From JBBQXY01 sp051004815 (GTDB lineage Bacteria > Chloroflexota > Ktedonobacteria > Ktedonobacterales > Ktedonobacteraceae), in the NCBI GenBank assembly GCA_051004815.1, contig JBPCJY010000227.1, positions 12,184 through 76,183 on the forward strand: 64,000 nucleotides of DNA, in the 5' to 3' direction. The translations under genes and the position numbers were made by a program. Each line of letters opens with the position of its first letter. Within the stretch, counting starts at the first letter, position 1. Under the pieces are notes generated by a model. The model was not told the DNA's origin and ran no database searches. It was given only the letters and a program-made list of their open reading frames with translations. Of this stretch, positions 25,747 to 33,770 are shown one piece after another.

Positions 25747-26145
25747 ATGACCAATAACCTTAAAGAGACGACAATAGAAATACATACCATCGCCAAAGTT
25801 ATATTGATCGTGGAAGATGATGCCCCCTTTGGAGATTTCCTCTACCAGGCTATCGTCCAGGAAACGCACCATACACCGATCCTCGTCACCGACGGTATCC
25901 AGGCATTAAACACCATTAAAGAGGTTACTCCCGACCTGCTTATCCTGGACTACAATCTCCCCAATATGAACGGTATCGAACTGTACGACATGCTGCACAG
26001 CCAAAAAGCTCTTGAGCATGTGCCAACCATCATGGCTTCTGCCGGTGTCCTTGAGCACAACTTCCAGGGTCGCCCCATTGTTGGCATCAGCAAGCCCGTC
26101 AGCCTGAATAAGCTCTTAGACCTGGTGGCGGAATTGGTGGGGTAG
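25747..26145 (+). CDS. Single-domain response regulator (REC), third paralogue
   Basis: 132 aa, one receiver domain: ILIVEDDAP, LLILDYNLP (phosphoacceptor Asp), IMASAG (switch residue) and ISKPVSLNKLL (Lys). MNGIELYDMLHS is shared with the REC proteins at 15654 and 16183. GGAGCGCAG precedes the ATG. It is monocistronic, and no kinase is nearby. Confidence 0.85.
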   Translation: MTNNLKETTIEIHTIAKVILIVEDDAPFGDFLYQAIVQETHHTPILVTDGIQALNTIKEVTPDLLILDYNLPNMNGIELYDMLHSQKALEHVPTIMASAGVLEHNFQGRPIVGISKPVSLNKLLDLVAELVG

Positions 26146-26334
26146 GGTGTAAGAAGAAAGAGAGTACGTTGCCCACCGCTTTGGACAAGGCCAACCAGCT
26201 TCTGAGATGGTGATTGAGGATAGAGGGCCTCGTTAATGGATATCTATTTTTTCGATACCTCTGCCCTCGAACAAGCACAGTATGGTTCAATGTGGAAATT
26301 TGTTGAACCATACTACTTTTCCTCAACATGCACT

Positions 26335-26919
26335 TCAGACGATTGCTGCTATGGCGATATTTCGTGCGAGATAGATACGGGCGCCTCTCATCACTTGCAT
26401 GCTTCCCAGCACGAGTGCATAGTACACGATGAGGCGAACGGATGTAATGGCTCCCCCGCCTGGTTGAATCAGCAGGACGAGACCAAAGAGCAGCGCAAAC
26501 ACTCCATTGACGAAGGTGAACCAACTTTCTCTATTGATGGTGCGCGTCCAGAAGGAGACCGCAATCTCCAGGACACCGAACACGAGTGCCCAGATCACGA
26601 TCAGATAAAGCAATCCTAATGTGGTGATATTTGTTCGGGAGAGGGTGAGAAATCCCATGAACACGCCCAGCACTCCTTCTCCCAGGTGTCCCCACCAGTG
26701 AACACGTTGAGCAAAATCACCAAATGCGAGGAGTGCTGCGAGAAGACCATCGACGAGGACGAAGTAGGCAAAGAGAGTCGCTAACGTCCCTACATCAAGC
26801 CCCTGCCAGAAGAATGCTGCAACTCCAAAGAGCACAGCAATCAAGCCACGCGCAAACAGGATAGCAACTACGATACGCAAGAGAGTGCCTTGCCCGAAGC
26901 GGGTTAACGCCCTTTTCAT
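26335..26919 (-). CDS. DUF308/HdeD-like membrane protein
   Basis: 194 aa with six hydrophobic segments in paired repeats (LLRIVVAILFARGLIAVLFGVAAFFW, LATLFAYFVLVDGLLAALLAF, LGEGVLGVFMGFLTL and so on), the HdeD/DUF308 architecture. HdeD is linked to acid resistance in enterobacteria; the role here is unknown. AAAGGAA precedes the ATG. Confidence 0.8.
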   Translation of the reverse strand: MKRALTRFGQGTLLRIVVAILFARGLIAVLFGVAAFFWQGLDVGTLATLFAYFVLVDGLLAALLAFGDFAQRVHWWGHLGEGVLGVFMGFLTLSRTNITTLGLLYLIVIWALVFGVLEIAVSFWTRTINRESWFTFVNGVFALLFGLVLLIQPGGGAITSVRLIVYYALVLGSMQVMRGARIYLARNIAIAAIV

Positions 26920-27047
26920 AGTTTTGTTTTTCCTTTCGAGATATGAAATTCAAATGAAGAAATCCAGGATGAGGTTCTCAACACAATTATATAACATTTT
27001 AGAAGATGGATAATAAGTACTTCGAGCGGTGGTAAAGGTACAGCACA

Positions 27048-27100
27048 AAAAATCAGTTCGTCTCATCTAAAAATAACGCATATGAGACAAGCTGATTTTT
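27048..27100. terminator. 19-bp hairpin with A/T-rich ends
   Basis: The arms 27048-27066 and 27082-27100 pair at 17 of 19 positions. The A-tract before and T-tract after would terminate in either direction. It lies upstream of the DUF308 gene with no obvious gene to terminate, so it may belong to a lost gene. Confidence 0.5.
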
Positions 27101-27167
27101 ATAAAGCAGCCCCACAAGCTGCTTCAAACCATTCATACTACCGCATAACCAGAGCCTGTTTGTCACT

Positions 27168-27318
27168 GGTGATTACCCATACGTCTCAAAGGTGACATGA
27201 GTCGAGTCTGCTGCACGACTTCGCACGACAGATGCTTCGCTGCGTGGAGCCTGACAACCGGAAGTTCTGTCATGCTGAGCGCAGCGAAGCATCTCTGGCC
27301 GACTTATGGGTAATCACC
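27168..27318. repeat. MITE-like element with terminal inverted repeats and flanking 10-bp direct repeat
   Basis: The tips GGTGATTACCCATA and TATGGGTAATCACC are perfect 14-bp complements. GTTTGTCACT flanks both sides (27158-27167 and 27320-27329), as a target duplication would. An inner palindrome (27230-27244 / 27280-27294, AGATGCTTCGCTGCG) belongs to the same family as the repeat at 7063. There is no coding capacity. It fills most of the 480-bp gap 26920-27400. Confidence 0.65.
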
Positions 27319-27400
27319 GGTTTGTCACTATTGCATATTAGATTCATCTGGGGTACACTATCATAGGTTAGAGGCGTCACTTCAGTGAAGAACGGGAAGC

Positions 27401-27868
27401 ATGATTACAGTCGTTAAGCAGAATCCACGCGGTGAACCAAAAATTCAGTACCAGGGTGAAATTCTTGAACGGCTGGCTTCTGGAGTGATTATTCAAGCCT
27501 ACTGGTCTCAGGCGACAAAACATCTGGGCTACACCACCTTTGAGCCGGGAGACCGCTTTATAGAATATTACTATACCAATCGCTGGTATAACATTTTTGA
27601 CATAGCTGATGCGAACGGTGTTCGCAAAGGCTGGTACTGTAATGTTGCGGAGCCGGCGGTTCTTTTTGATGAGCGCATCGAGCAGGTCGACCTGCTATTA
27701 GACGTGTGGGTTAGCCCACAAGGTGCTATCCGCGTCTTAGACGAGGATGAATTTGCCGCCGATACGATGCTCACCGACGAGCAACGGAGTGGGGCAAAGC
27801 AGGGGCTGCAAGCTCTGCTAGAGTTGATTGCAACCCAACAAGACGTTTTTTCGCTTGTAGGGACGTAA
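27401..27868 (+). CDS. DUF402 (FomD-like) protein
   Basis: 155 aa. GDRFIEYYYTNRWYNIFDIADANGVRKGWYCNVAEPA, then DLLLDVWVSPQGAIRVLDEDEFA, is the DUF402 core. The family contains FomD, a nucleotide-hydrolysing protein, and its conserved acidic residues (DLLLDVW, LDEDEF) are present. The Asn of YCNV and a Tyr-rich strand are typical. It probably acts in the cytosol on a nucleotide-linked phosphate ester; the substrate is unknown. Confidence 0.8.
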   Translation: MITVVKQNPRGEPKIQYQGEILERLASGVIIQAYWSQATKHLGYTTFEPGDRFIEYYYTNRWYNIFDIADANGVRKGWYCNVAEPAVLFDERIEQVDLLLDVWVSPQGAIRVLDEDEFAADTMLTDEQRSGAKQGLQALLELIATQQDVFSLVGT

Positions 27869-27923
27869 TTCATTACGTTCGATAAGCATTCATTTCAAGG
27901 CTAGCAAGCGGTTCAGTCCCTCA

Positions 27924-28035
27924 CCAGGGCGACCGCAGGGGTCGCCGCTACTATACACGAGGCGGCTCTGCGAGCCGCTTTCCTACGGAAAGCGACAACC
28001 GGATATAGTAGGGGCGACCCTTGCGGTCGCCCTGG
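27924..28035. repeat. Palindromic dispersed repeat, copy B
   Basis: Begins ACCAGGGCGACCGCAGGGG and ends TTGCGGTCGCCCTGG, a variant of the family at 18352 and 44922 with a different centre. Two near-identical imperfect palindromes of 20 nt (GGACGTAATTCA...) flank it at 27861-27880 and 28070-28089. Confidence 0.85.
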
Positions 28036-28140
28036 AAATCGCGCTGCATCGCTGAAGTGAATGTCTATTGGACGTAATTCACTACGTCCACTATAAATAG
28101 TGTGATGGAGCCACAATAGTCTCCAGGAAGGCATAGCTTG

Positions 28141-28587
28141 ATGGAAAAGAAAAACGCCAGGCTGTTCCAGTCCGAAGCTGGTATTGGTCATGCGGGCGGG
28201 AACATTGTGGAGCGTGAAGTCTTGGAGTCTCGTAGAGAACTTCGCCAGAAGGTAAACGAACTCATTGGCCTCTGTAACGCATCTTCGCTGACGACCAGCG
28301 ACATGCAACACCAACTGCTCCACGGCGTAGCAACGTATGGAAAACCGTTTGCTACCCAGCTTGTGCGTTCGCTTCATAGCGACGATAGACACAAACGCCA
28401 GCATATCGTCTGGCTTCTGACATTGCTTAAGGACAACGAAACAATTCCTCTGCTCCAACGTATGTCGCTCAACGAGCGACTCCCACGAACGGTACGGCTT
28501 TCAGCCGCACTGGCATTGGCGGGAATGGGCGTGACAGCAGAAGTGAGTGAGCAGCATAATAAGGTACGTCTGTACGCTATTAGCTGA
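28141..28587 (+). CDS. Small HEAT-repeat-like helical protein
   Basis: 148 aa. The C-terminal two thirds (HQLLHGVATYGKPFATQLVRSLHSDDRHKRQHIVWLLTLLKDNETIPLLQRMS, then RLPRTVRLSAALALAGMG) has the paired-helix rhythm of HEAT repeats (about two units). It is probably a protein-interaction module. AGGAAGG upstream supports the ATG at 28141. It is followed at 11 nt by the HAD-like gene, so an operon is likely. Confidence 0.65.
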   Translation: MEKKNARLFQSEAGIGHAGGNIVEREVLESRRELRQKVNELIGLCNASSLTTSDMQHQLLHGVATYGKPFATQLVRSLHSDDRHKRQHIVWLLTLLKDNETIPLLQRMSLNERLPRTVRLSAALALAGMGVTAEVSEQHNKVRLYAIS

Positions 28588-28598
28588 CTATAGGAAAT

Positions 28599-29060
28599 AT
28601 GCAACGAATTGAAATTCCCCAACGCGGGATAATTGAACTACAACACGCGGTTTTTGATGTCAATGGCACGCTTGCCGTCGATGGGGTATTACTCCCAGGC
28701 GTGGTAGATAAGCTAGAGCGTTTAGCAGGTCTGCTCTCTATCACGATATTGACGGCGGGTACCCATGGCAACCTTGAAGTTCTGAAAAGCACCCTGAACT
28801 ATCCATTCCACGTCATCCAGACAGGCGAGGATAAAGAGCGTTTTGTGCAAAAGCTTGGTGCGGCCAACGTTATCGCTTTTGGTAATGGGGCTAATGACGC
28901 ACGCATGCTGCGTGCAGCTGCTATCGGGGTCGCGGTTATCAACGCGGAAGGCCTGGCTATTAGTGCTTTGCAGGCAGCGGATGTGCTGGCACAGGGTCCT
29001 TTGCACGCGATTGACCTGGTAATGCAACCTAAACGCTTAGTAGCGACACTACGCGGCTAA
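28599..29060 (+). CDS. HAD-superfamily protein, soluble P-type-ATPase-like
   Basis: 153 aa. The nucleophile motif is AVFDVNGTLAVDG; the second position of DxD is Asn, as in P-type ATPase-like soluble HADs (COG4087 type). ITILTAGTHG is motif II, the Lys of DKERFVQKLG is motif III, and AFGNGANDARML is motif IV. It lacks a cap domain. It is likely a small phosphatase of unknown substrate, in the middle of a co-oriented run with the HEAT and EamA genes. Confidence 0.8.
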   Translation: MQRIEIPQRGIIELQHAVFDVNGTLAVDGVLLPGVVDKLERLAGLLSITILTAGTHGNLEVLKSTLNYPFHVIQTGEDKERFVQKLGAANVIAFGNGANDARMLRAAAIGVAVINAEGLAISALQAADVLAQGPLHAIDLVMQPKRLVATLRG

Positions 29061-29075
29061 AGAATTGTATGTGCA

Positions 29076-30002
29076 ATGAAAGCAAGGGCAGTACATAGTT
29101 CAGAGGCTCCGCCGCCCGCAACTCCCGTCCCTGTCAAGCAATCCAAAACAGGGCTGCTCTATGTCTGTGTGGCCGTCTTCTTTTTCTCCACCAGTGCCGT
29201 TTTTGTGCGCTGGTCACAACCCTTTAACTCGGCGGAGATTGCCTTCTGGCGGCTGGCAATGGCAACACTGCTGGTCGCCATCCTGGGCTTGATTACGCGG
29301 CAACCGCTCTTGTTGAAACGCGACGAGTTGCCGCGCTTTCTTTTCTATGGGTTGGTGACGGCATTACACTTCATTTTCTACATTGCTTCACTGAGTTATA
29401 CGACGATTGCCCATACTCTGGCCATTACCTACACCTCACCCATCTTCGTCACCATCTTTTCGGCAGTGTTCTTGCACGAGTCTTTACCGAAGCGCAAATA
29501 CGTGGGCATTAGCCTGACTATCGTGGGTATCGCCATTATGGCGGGCTTTGAGCCACACTACACGGCTTGCTCGTTGCACGGACAATGCATGGTATTGGGC
29601 GATAGCCTGGCAGTGTTGTCCGCGCTCTGCTTTAGCATCTACTCTATTGCTGGTCGCGGCGAACGAGACCGCCATCCACTTTTCCGCTACACGACCAATG
29701 TCTACGGGCTAGCCGCGCTGTGGCTTTTGCCAGCAACCCTCTACTTCGCCTTTCAGCACGCTTATCCTCTGGCAGCCGTGGGTGCCGTCCTCGCCCTCGG
29801 TATCTTTCCCCTCGGTCTGGGTCACACACTCTATAACGCGGCCATTCGCAAAGTTCATGCCACCTATGCCAACCTGATCGCCACGCAAGAGGTCACGGGC
29901 GGCGTTATTCTCGGTATTTTCCTGCTGCACGAGATACCTTCGCTGACAACTATCATCGGGGGAGTGGTGACGTTGGTGGGGATTATGAGCGTGTTGGTGT
30001 GA
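29076..30002 (+). CDS. EamA/DMT-family transporter
   Basis: 308 aa with ten predicted membrane segments in two EamA repeats (LLYVCVAVFFFSTSAVFVRW...; ...LGDSLAVLSALCFSIYSIAGR). Typical of drug/metabolite exporters of the inner membrane. The signatures AHTLAITYTSPIFVTIFSAVFLHE and ATQEVTGGVILGIFLLHE mark each repeat's last helices. The substrate is unknown. Its end overlaps the convergent DUF429 gene by 20 nt. Confidence 0.87.
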   Translation: MKARAVHSSEAPPPATPVPVKQSKTGLLYVCVAVFFFSTSAVFVRWSQPFNSAEIAFWRLAMATLLVAILGLITRQPLLLKRDELPRFLFYGLVTALHFIFYIASLSYTTIAHTLAITYTSPIFVTIFSAVFLHESLPKRKYVGISLTIVGIAIMAGFEPHYTACSLHGQCMVLGDSLAVLSALCFSIYSIAGRGERDRHPLFRYTTNVYGLAALWLLPATLYFAFQHAYPLAAVGAVLALGIFPLGLGHTLYNAAIRKVHATYANLIATQEVTGGVILGIFLLHEIPSLTTIIGGVVTLVGIMSVLV

Positions 30003-30852
30003 TAGTGGTCACGGTGGTCATTGCGCCACCAACCATCCCTGGATCAACAATCCACCCCTCATCTTTATCGCACCACGCTGGTATGCCATAGCCATGGTCG
30101 CGTTGCGTATAAGACCATGCCGCCTGTAGCGCACAGAGTAGAGCATCCAAGGCGTCTCCCATTGGTTCTTGCACAAAGGCGGTAGCCATACTAGCTGGAA
30201 TTGAGAGTGTGCAACCATAGATCTCCAACAATTCTCGCGAACATAGACCACCGAGCAGTGTACGACGTGCATCCTCTTGCGCAGGTGTTTGTTTGCCGCG
30301 CTCATCGCTTTTGTAGCTGCGCTTGCCAAGCCATGTGCGTGCGACTAACGAGGGATAGCCTTCCACGACAATACGGCTATCATAAGTGGGATGACAAGGA
30401 AGCACGCTGACGCCAGAAGCTAACAGGCGCGGCACGCCTTGAAAAAACATTTTTCCCACGGGTACGCGGTACAGCATCATCGGACTGCACGCGCCCGCGA
30501 GCTTATCTGTTGCTCGCAAGTGCTGTTTATCACCCATGGGTCTGGATTGGCGATAGCTAGTGAGGGTCGCTTCAAACGTTGTTTTGTCCATGGCCGCGAC
30601 CAGTTGTATGTAATCTGCCCATGTCTCTGGCCAATGCAGATTAGTGATGAGTTTGCGCGGTTGACCAAAGGGGAAATCAAAGGCGGCTAGCCAGGGGCCG
30701 GGCGTCTGTAAAAATGCCTCGAAGGCGGCGAACGTGGGGATTGCCAGGTAATCTTGTACCTGCAAGATGGTGCCGTTCAAGGTACAGGCGACACAGGTGA
30801 TGGGTTTACGTTTACCGGGTGCGCTGGTAAAATCGAGGCCAAAGATTCTCAT
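29983..30852 (-). CDS. DUF429 domain protein
   Basis: 289 aa. The start MRIFGLDFTSAPGKRKPITCVACTL and the motifs AAFDFPFGQPRKL, CHPTYDSRIVVEGYPSLVAR and GDALDALLCALQAAW identify DUF429, an RNase-H-like-fold family of unknown activity. Acidic residues in LDF, AAFDFPFG, EGYP and DALDALLC may form a metal site. It is the last gene of the roadblock-GTPase operon, 5 nt after the GTPase. Confidence 0.8.
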   Translation of the reverse strand: MRIFGLDFTSAPGKRKPITCVACTLNGTILQVQDYLAIPTFAAFEAFLQTPGPWLAAFDFPFGQPRKLITNLHWPETWADYIQLVAAMDKTTFEATLTSYRQSRPMGDKQHLRATDKLAGACSPMMLYRVPVGKMFFQGVPRLLASGVSVLPCHPTYDSRIVVEGYPSLVARTWLGKRSYKSDERGKQTPAQEDARRTLLGGLCSRELLEIYGCTLSIPASMATAFVQEPMGDALDALLCALQAAWSYTQRDHGYGIPAWCDKDEGWIVDPGMVGGAMTTVTTITPTRS

Positions 30853-30857
30853 TTGAC

Positions 30858-31433
30858 TTACAATTGGGCCATCACGTTTTTACTGATGGTACGCAGGGTG
30901 GCAAAGACGCCTTTGCCCTCGAAGGCTATCGCTTCAATGGCGGGAACGCGGCGGCGATTGAGATACCGTTCAAGGACATGCACTGGCAAGGCGGAGGGCA
31001 TGTCACGCTTATTCCATTGCATGATAAAGGGGAAGTTGCCCAGGTCTTTGCCGATGCGGCGCATGTTCATCTCAAGCTCGGTAATGCTCTGCACGTTCTC
31101 TTCAAATTTCTCGGCCTGCGAATCTACCACGAAGACGATGCCGTCGGCTCCATTGAGCACGGCCATACGAGTGCGTTCATACAAAATCTGGCCGGGAACG
31201 GTATAGAGGTGAAAGCGCGTGCGAAAGCCATGGATGGTGCCAATATCCAGCGGCAAAAAGTCAAAGAAGAGCGTGCGCTCCGTCTCGGTGGCAATGGAGA
31301 GCATATCGCCGCGTGCCTGGGGATTAATGGTCTTGAAGACGTGTTGCAGATTGGTGGTTTTACCGCAATAGCCAATGCCGTAATAGACAATCTTGCAGTG
31401 AATCTCGTGGGTAGCAATATTGATGAGCGCCAT
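30858..31433 (-). CDS. MglA-type small GTPase
   Basis: 191 aa. The P-loop GIGYCGKTTN, the switch region with YTVPGQ in place of the Ras DTPGQ, and NKRD as base-specificity motif are all typical of MglA. It opens INIATHEIHCKIVYYG. MglA-type GTPases set cell polarity with a roadblock GAP (MglB) in gliding bacteria. In Chloroflexota such modules are common but little studied. Two roadblock genes lie immediately upstream in the same operon (14-nt gap). Confidence 0.87.
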   Translation of the reverse strand: MALINIATHEIHCKIVYYGIGYCGKTTNLQHVFKTINPQARGDMLSIATETERTLFFDFLPLDIGTIHGFRTRFHLYTVPGQILYERTRMAVLNGADGIVFVVDSQAEKFEENVQSITELEMNMRRIGKDLGNFPFIMQWNKRDMPSALPVHVLERYLNRRRVPAIEAIAFEGKGVFATLRTISKNVMAQL

Positions 31434-31447
31434 ACGTGCTAGAACCT

Positions 31448-31942
31448 CTAATCGCGGAAGAGCAGATCAATGGTATCTTCGACCGAAGAGCGAAACTGTA
31501 CATTAAGGACAGACGACTTCGTGCGTGAAGTATCGGTGCGAACGCGCTCCAAAATACGCCCCATTTCGTCAGAGGCTTTTTTCGAGAGTACTTTGACCAG
31601 GCCGATATGGGTCAATTTGTCAAAGACAATGACCAGGAGCCATTGTTCTTCGACCATAGTGGTATAAATATTTTCATGCACCCCTTGTTGGAAGATGGTA
31701 CGAAAATCTTTCTCTCCCAGCAACTCAGCAATATGACGTGAAGATGAGAAGGAACCAGCGATCAACGCGCCCAGCGAGGTCGCATTACGTCGCACGCCCG
31801 TTCCCTGGGTTGCAATGACCTGGCCACTTTTGTCAATCAGCATGACAGAAGTAGCGTTGGTGTCATTCATAAGTTTATTTAATGCAGTGGAAATAAAAGC
31901 CAGTTCTCGATCCGAAATGACAAGGTATGTCAATTGTTCCAT
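31448..31942 (-). CDS. Roadblock/LC7 domain protein (larger)
   Basis: 164 aa. The roadblock core is LAFISTALNKLMNDTNATSVMLIDKSGQVIATQG, LGALIAGSFSSSRHIAELLGE, HENIYTTMVEEQWLLVIVFD, with a C-terminal helical extension to DLLFRD. Probably a GTPase-activating or adaptor partner of the adjacent MglA-like protein. GGAGGA at the right distance selects the ATG at 31942. Confidence 0.85.
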   Translation of the reverse strand: MEQLTYLVISDRELAFISTALNKLMNDTNATSVMLIDKSGQVIATQGTGVRRNATSLGALIAGSFSSSRHIAELLGEKDFRTIFQQGVHENIYTTMVEEQWLLVIVFDKLTHIGLVKVLSKKASDEMGRILERVRTDTSRTKSSVLNVQFRSSVEDTIDLLFRD

Positions 31943-31988
31943 GTACGCGCCGTCCTCCGTACACACACTCAAAGTAAGGCCACAATAG

Positions 31989-32354
31989 TTACGCTATATC
32001 CAGAGCTTCTAAAATTTCATTACGACTCGTTTTGACCAAATGACGCACGCGAGCAATATTCGAGGCATTATCAGAAAGCGTGACCACGAGCGCAAATTCA
32101 CCTAATGGGTCTACACTCACCAGGCCATTTTCATACTCCATCAGCACTCCGACAACGCTCCCTCGTGAAATCTCCTGCCCCAGGGCTTCCGCGGTACTCA
32201 GACCGGTGGTCATAATAGCCCCGACCGCCTCCATATCTTCTTTCCCATCACGCGTTAGCCCCTCTATTAGCAAACCATCACGCCCTACCAGTATAGCTTG
32301 CCGCACTCCCGGTATCGATAAAAAGCGGCTCAACATTTGTTTCAAATCAACCAT
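31989..32354 (-). CDS. Roadblock/LC7 domain protein (minimal)
   Basis: 121 aa, a single roadblock domain (MLSRFLSIPGVRQAILVGRDGLLIEG, EAVGAIMTTGLSTAEALGQEI, GVLMEYENGLVSVDPLGEFALVVTL). It resembles MglB-type GAPs, which act as homodimers. GCGGAGG precedes the ATG at 32354. It is the first gene of a four-gene set: roadblock, roadblock, GTPase, DUF429. Confidence 0.87.
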   Translation of the reverse strand: MVDLKQMLSRFLSIPGVRQAILVGRDGLLIEGLTRDGKEDMEAVGAIMTTGLSTAEALGQEISRGSVVGVLMEYENGLVSVDPLGEFALVVTLSDNASNIARVRHLVKTSRNEILEALDIA

Positions 32355-32486
32355 TTTTCCCTCCGCACTCGACGGACTGCATCGCACATCTTTGTGTACA
32401 TGTGTCGGAATAGCTGCTATAAACCACCGTTATTCTAACTCATGTGTACATAAGAAGCAATGAAATGGGACATCTAGGCTAATAGC

Positions 32487-33764
32487 CTATGAAAGAAAAC
32501 GTATGGCGGCAAGAATATATGCGCGTGCCGCGAGCAGAATTTCGTCAACACGCACATTCTCGTCGGGCATGTGTGCGACATTGACATCGCCAGGACCAAA
32601 GAGCAGTGTTGGAATACCGCCCAGATTGACCAACAGGCGCAGGTCAGAACCATAGGGCGCACCCTCTATTGTCGATTCGCGTTCCGTGAGATCAAGCATG
32701 CATTGCTGGCATAGCGAGACCAGGGCATGATCCATTGGTATCTCACCGGAATCAAACTGCCCTCCGCTCCACTGAATGTCCAGTGAATGGTTCCGCAACC
32801 AGGGATCGCCCTCGGCCAGATTCGCCAATGTCTGCTCAAATTGGTGGCGCACAGCTGAACTGGCCTCGCCCATTGCCACGCCGATACGTCCCTCAAATTG
32901 CAGTTCTTCGGGTACGGAAGAAGACCAGTTGCCAGCCTGCACGCGCCCAATGCTGAGGGGATAGGGTAGGCGCAATTTGCTCAGCAAAGGATGCTCTACC
33001 TCGCTATTGCGCTCCTTTTCCAACTGAATGAGTGCATGATGAATAGCCAGATACTTCTCAATGGCACTGACCCCTTCCAGGCGCACACAGGCATGGGCTG
33101 ACTTCCCCGGCACACGCACCGTGAAGGTCAACGCACCAGCTTGCGCTGGAATGAGATTCATACGGGTTGGCTCACAGACAATAGCGGCATCGCCCTTGTG
33201 TCCCCGCAGAATGCTGGCAAAGGTGCCGATACCACCATCCTCTTCACCAATGACGCTTTGCACCATTAAAGAGCCGTTGAGCGGAATGCCTGAGTCCTTG
33301 ATGGCTTTGACGGCGTAGAGCGCAGCCATCAATCCACCTTTCATATCACAGGCACCACGGCCATAGATATGGTCGTTCTCAAGTTCAGCACCCCAGGGGT
33401 CATGCTGCCAGTTGGCACGATCTCCCGTGGGTACAACGTCGATATGCCCATTAAAGATCAGGCGTTTGCCAGGTGTACCAGATGTAGCCTCTCTCTGCCA
33501 TGTTCCCACCAGTCCGACGGCTTCATGCTGACTGCGATCCACCTCCATACCGGGGAATTGTGGGTGCTTCTTCACTTCCGGTACGTCGATAGTCCACAAG
33601 TCTACCTGTAAGCCCAGTTGCTGCATATGCTGCCCTAACCAGCGTTGGGTCGTAGCTTCATGGCCAGTGACACTGGGTATACGCAACACTTGTTGGAAAG
33701 CCTTGATAAGTCCTTGCTCGTCCAGGGCGGCAAGGGCGGTTTGTTCATGAGCAGTAAGAGACAT
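32487..33764 (-). CDS. M20-family metallopeptidase (ArgE/DapE/CPG2-like)
   Basis: 425 aa. The motif FNGHIDVVPTGD supplies the first metal ligands (His and Asp), GRGACDMKGGLMAAL the bridging Asp, and VIGEEDGGIGT the catalytic Glu. A dimerisation insert spans about 210-330. This is the ArgE/DapE/ACY1/CPG2 type that hydrolyses N-acyl amino acids or dipeptides; the substrate cannot be fixed. It lies 6 nt downstream of guaB on the same strand, so it is probably co-transcribed with it. Confidence 0.85.
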   Translation of the reverse strand: MSLTAHEQTALAALDEQGLIKAFQQVLRIPSVTGHEATTQRWLGQHMQQLGLQVDLWTIDVPEVKKHPQFPGMEVDRSQHEAVGLVGTWQREATSGTPGKRLIFNGHIDVVPTGDRANWQHDPWGAELENDHIYGRGACDMKGGLMAALYAVKAIKDSGIPLNGSLMVQSVIGEEDGGIGTFASILRGHKGDAAIVCEPTRMNLIPAQAGALTFTVRVPGKSAHACVRLEGVSAIEKYLAIHHALIQLEKERNSEVEHPLLSKLRLPYPLSIGRVQAGNWSSSVPEELQFEGRIGVAMGEASSAVRHQFEQTLANLAEGDPWLRNHSLDIQWSGGQFDSGEIPMDHALVSLCQQCMLDLTERESTIEGAPYGSDLRLLVNLGGIPTLLFGPGDVNVAHMPDENVRVDEILLAARAYILAAIRFLS

Positions 33765-33770
33765 TCTTCA

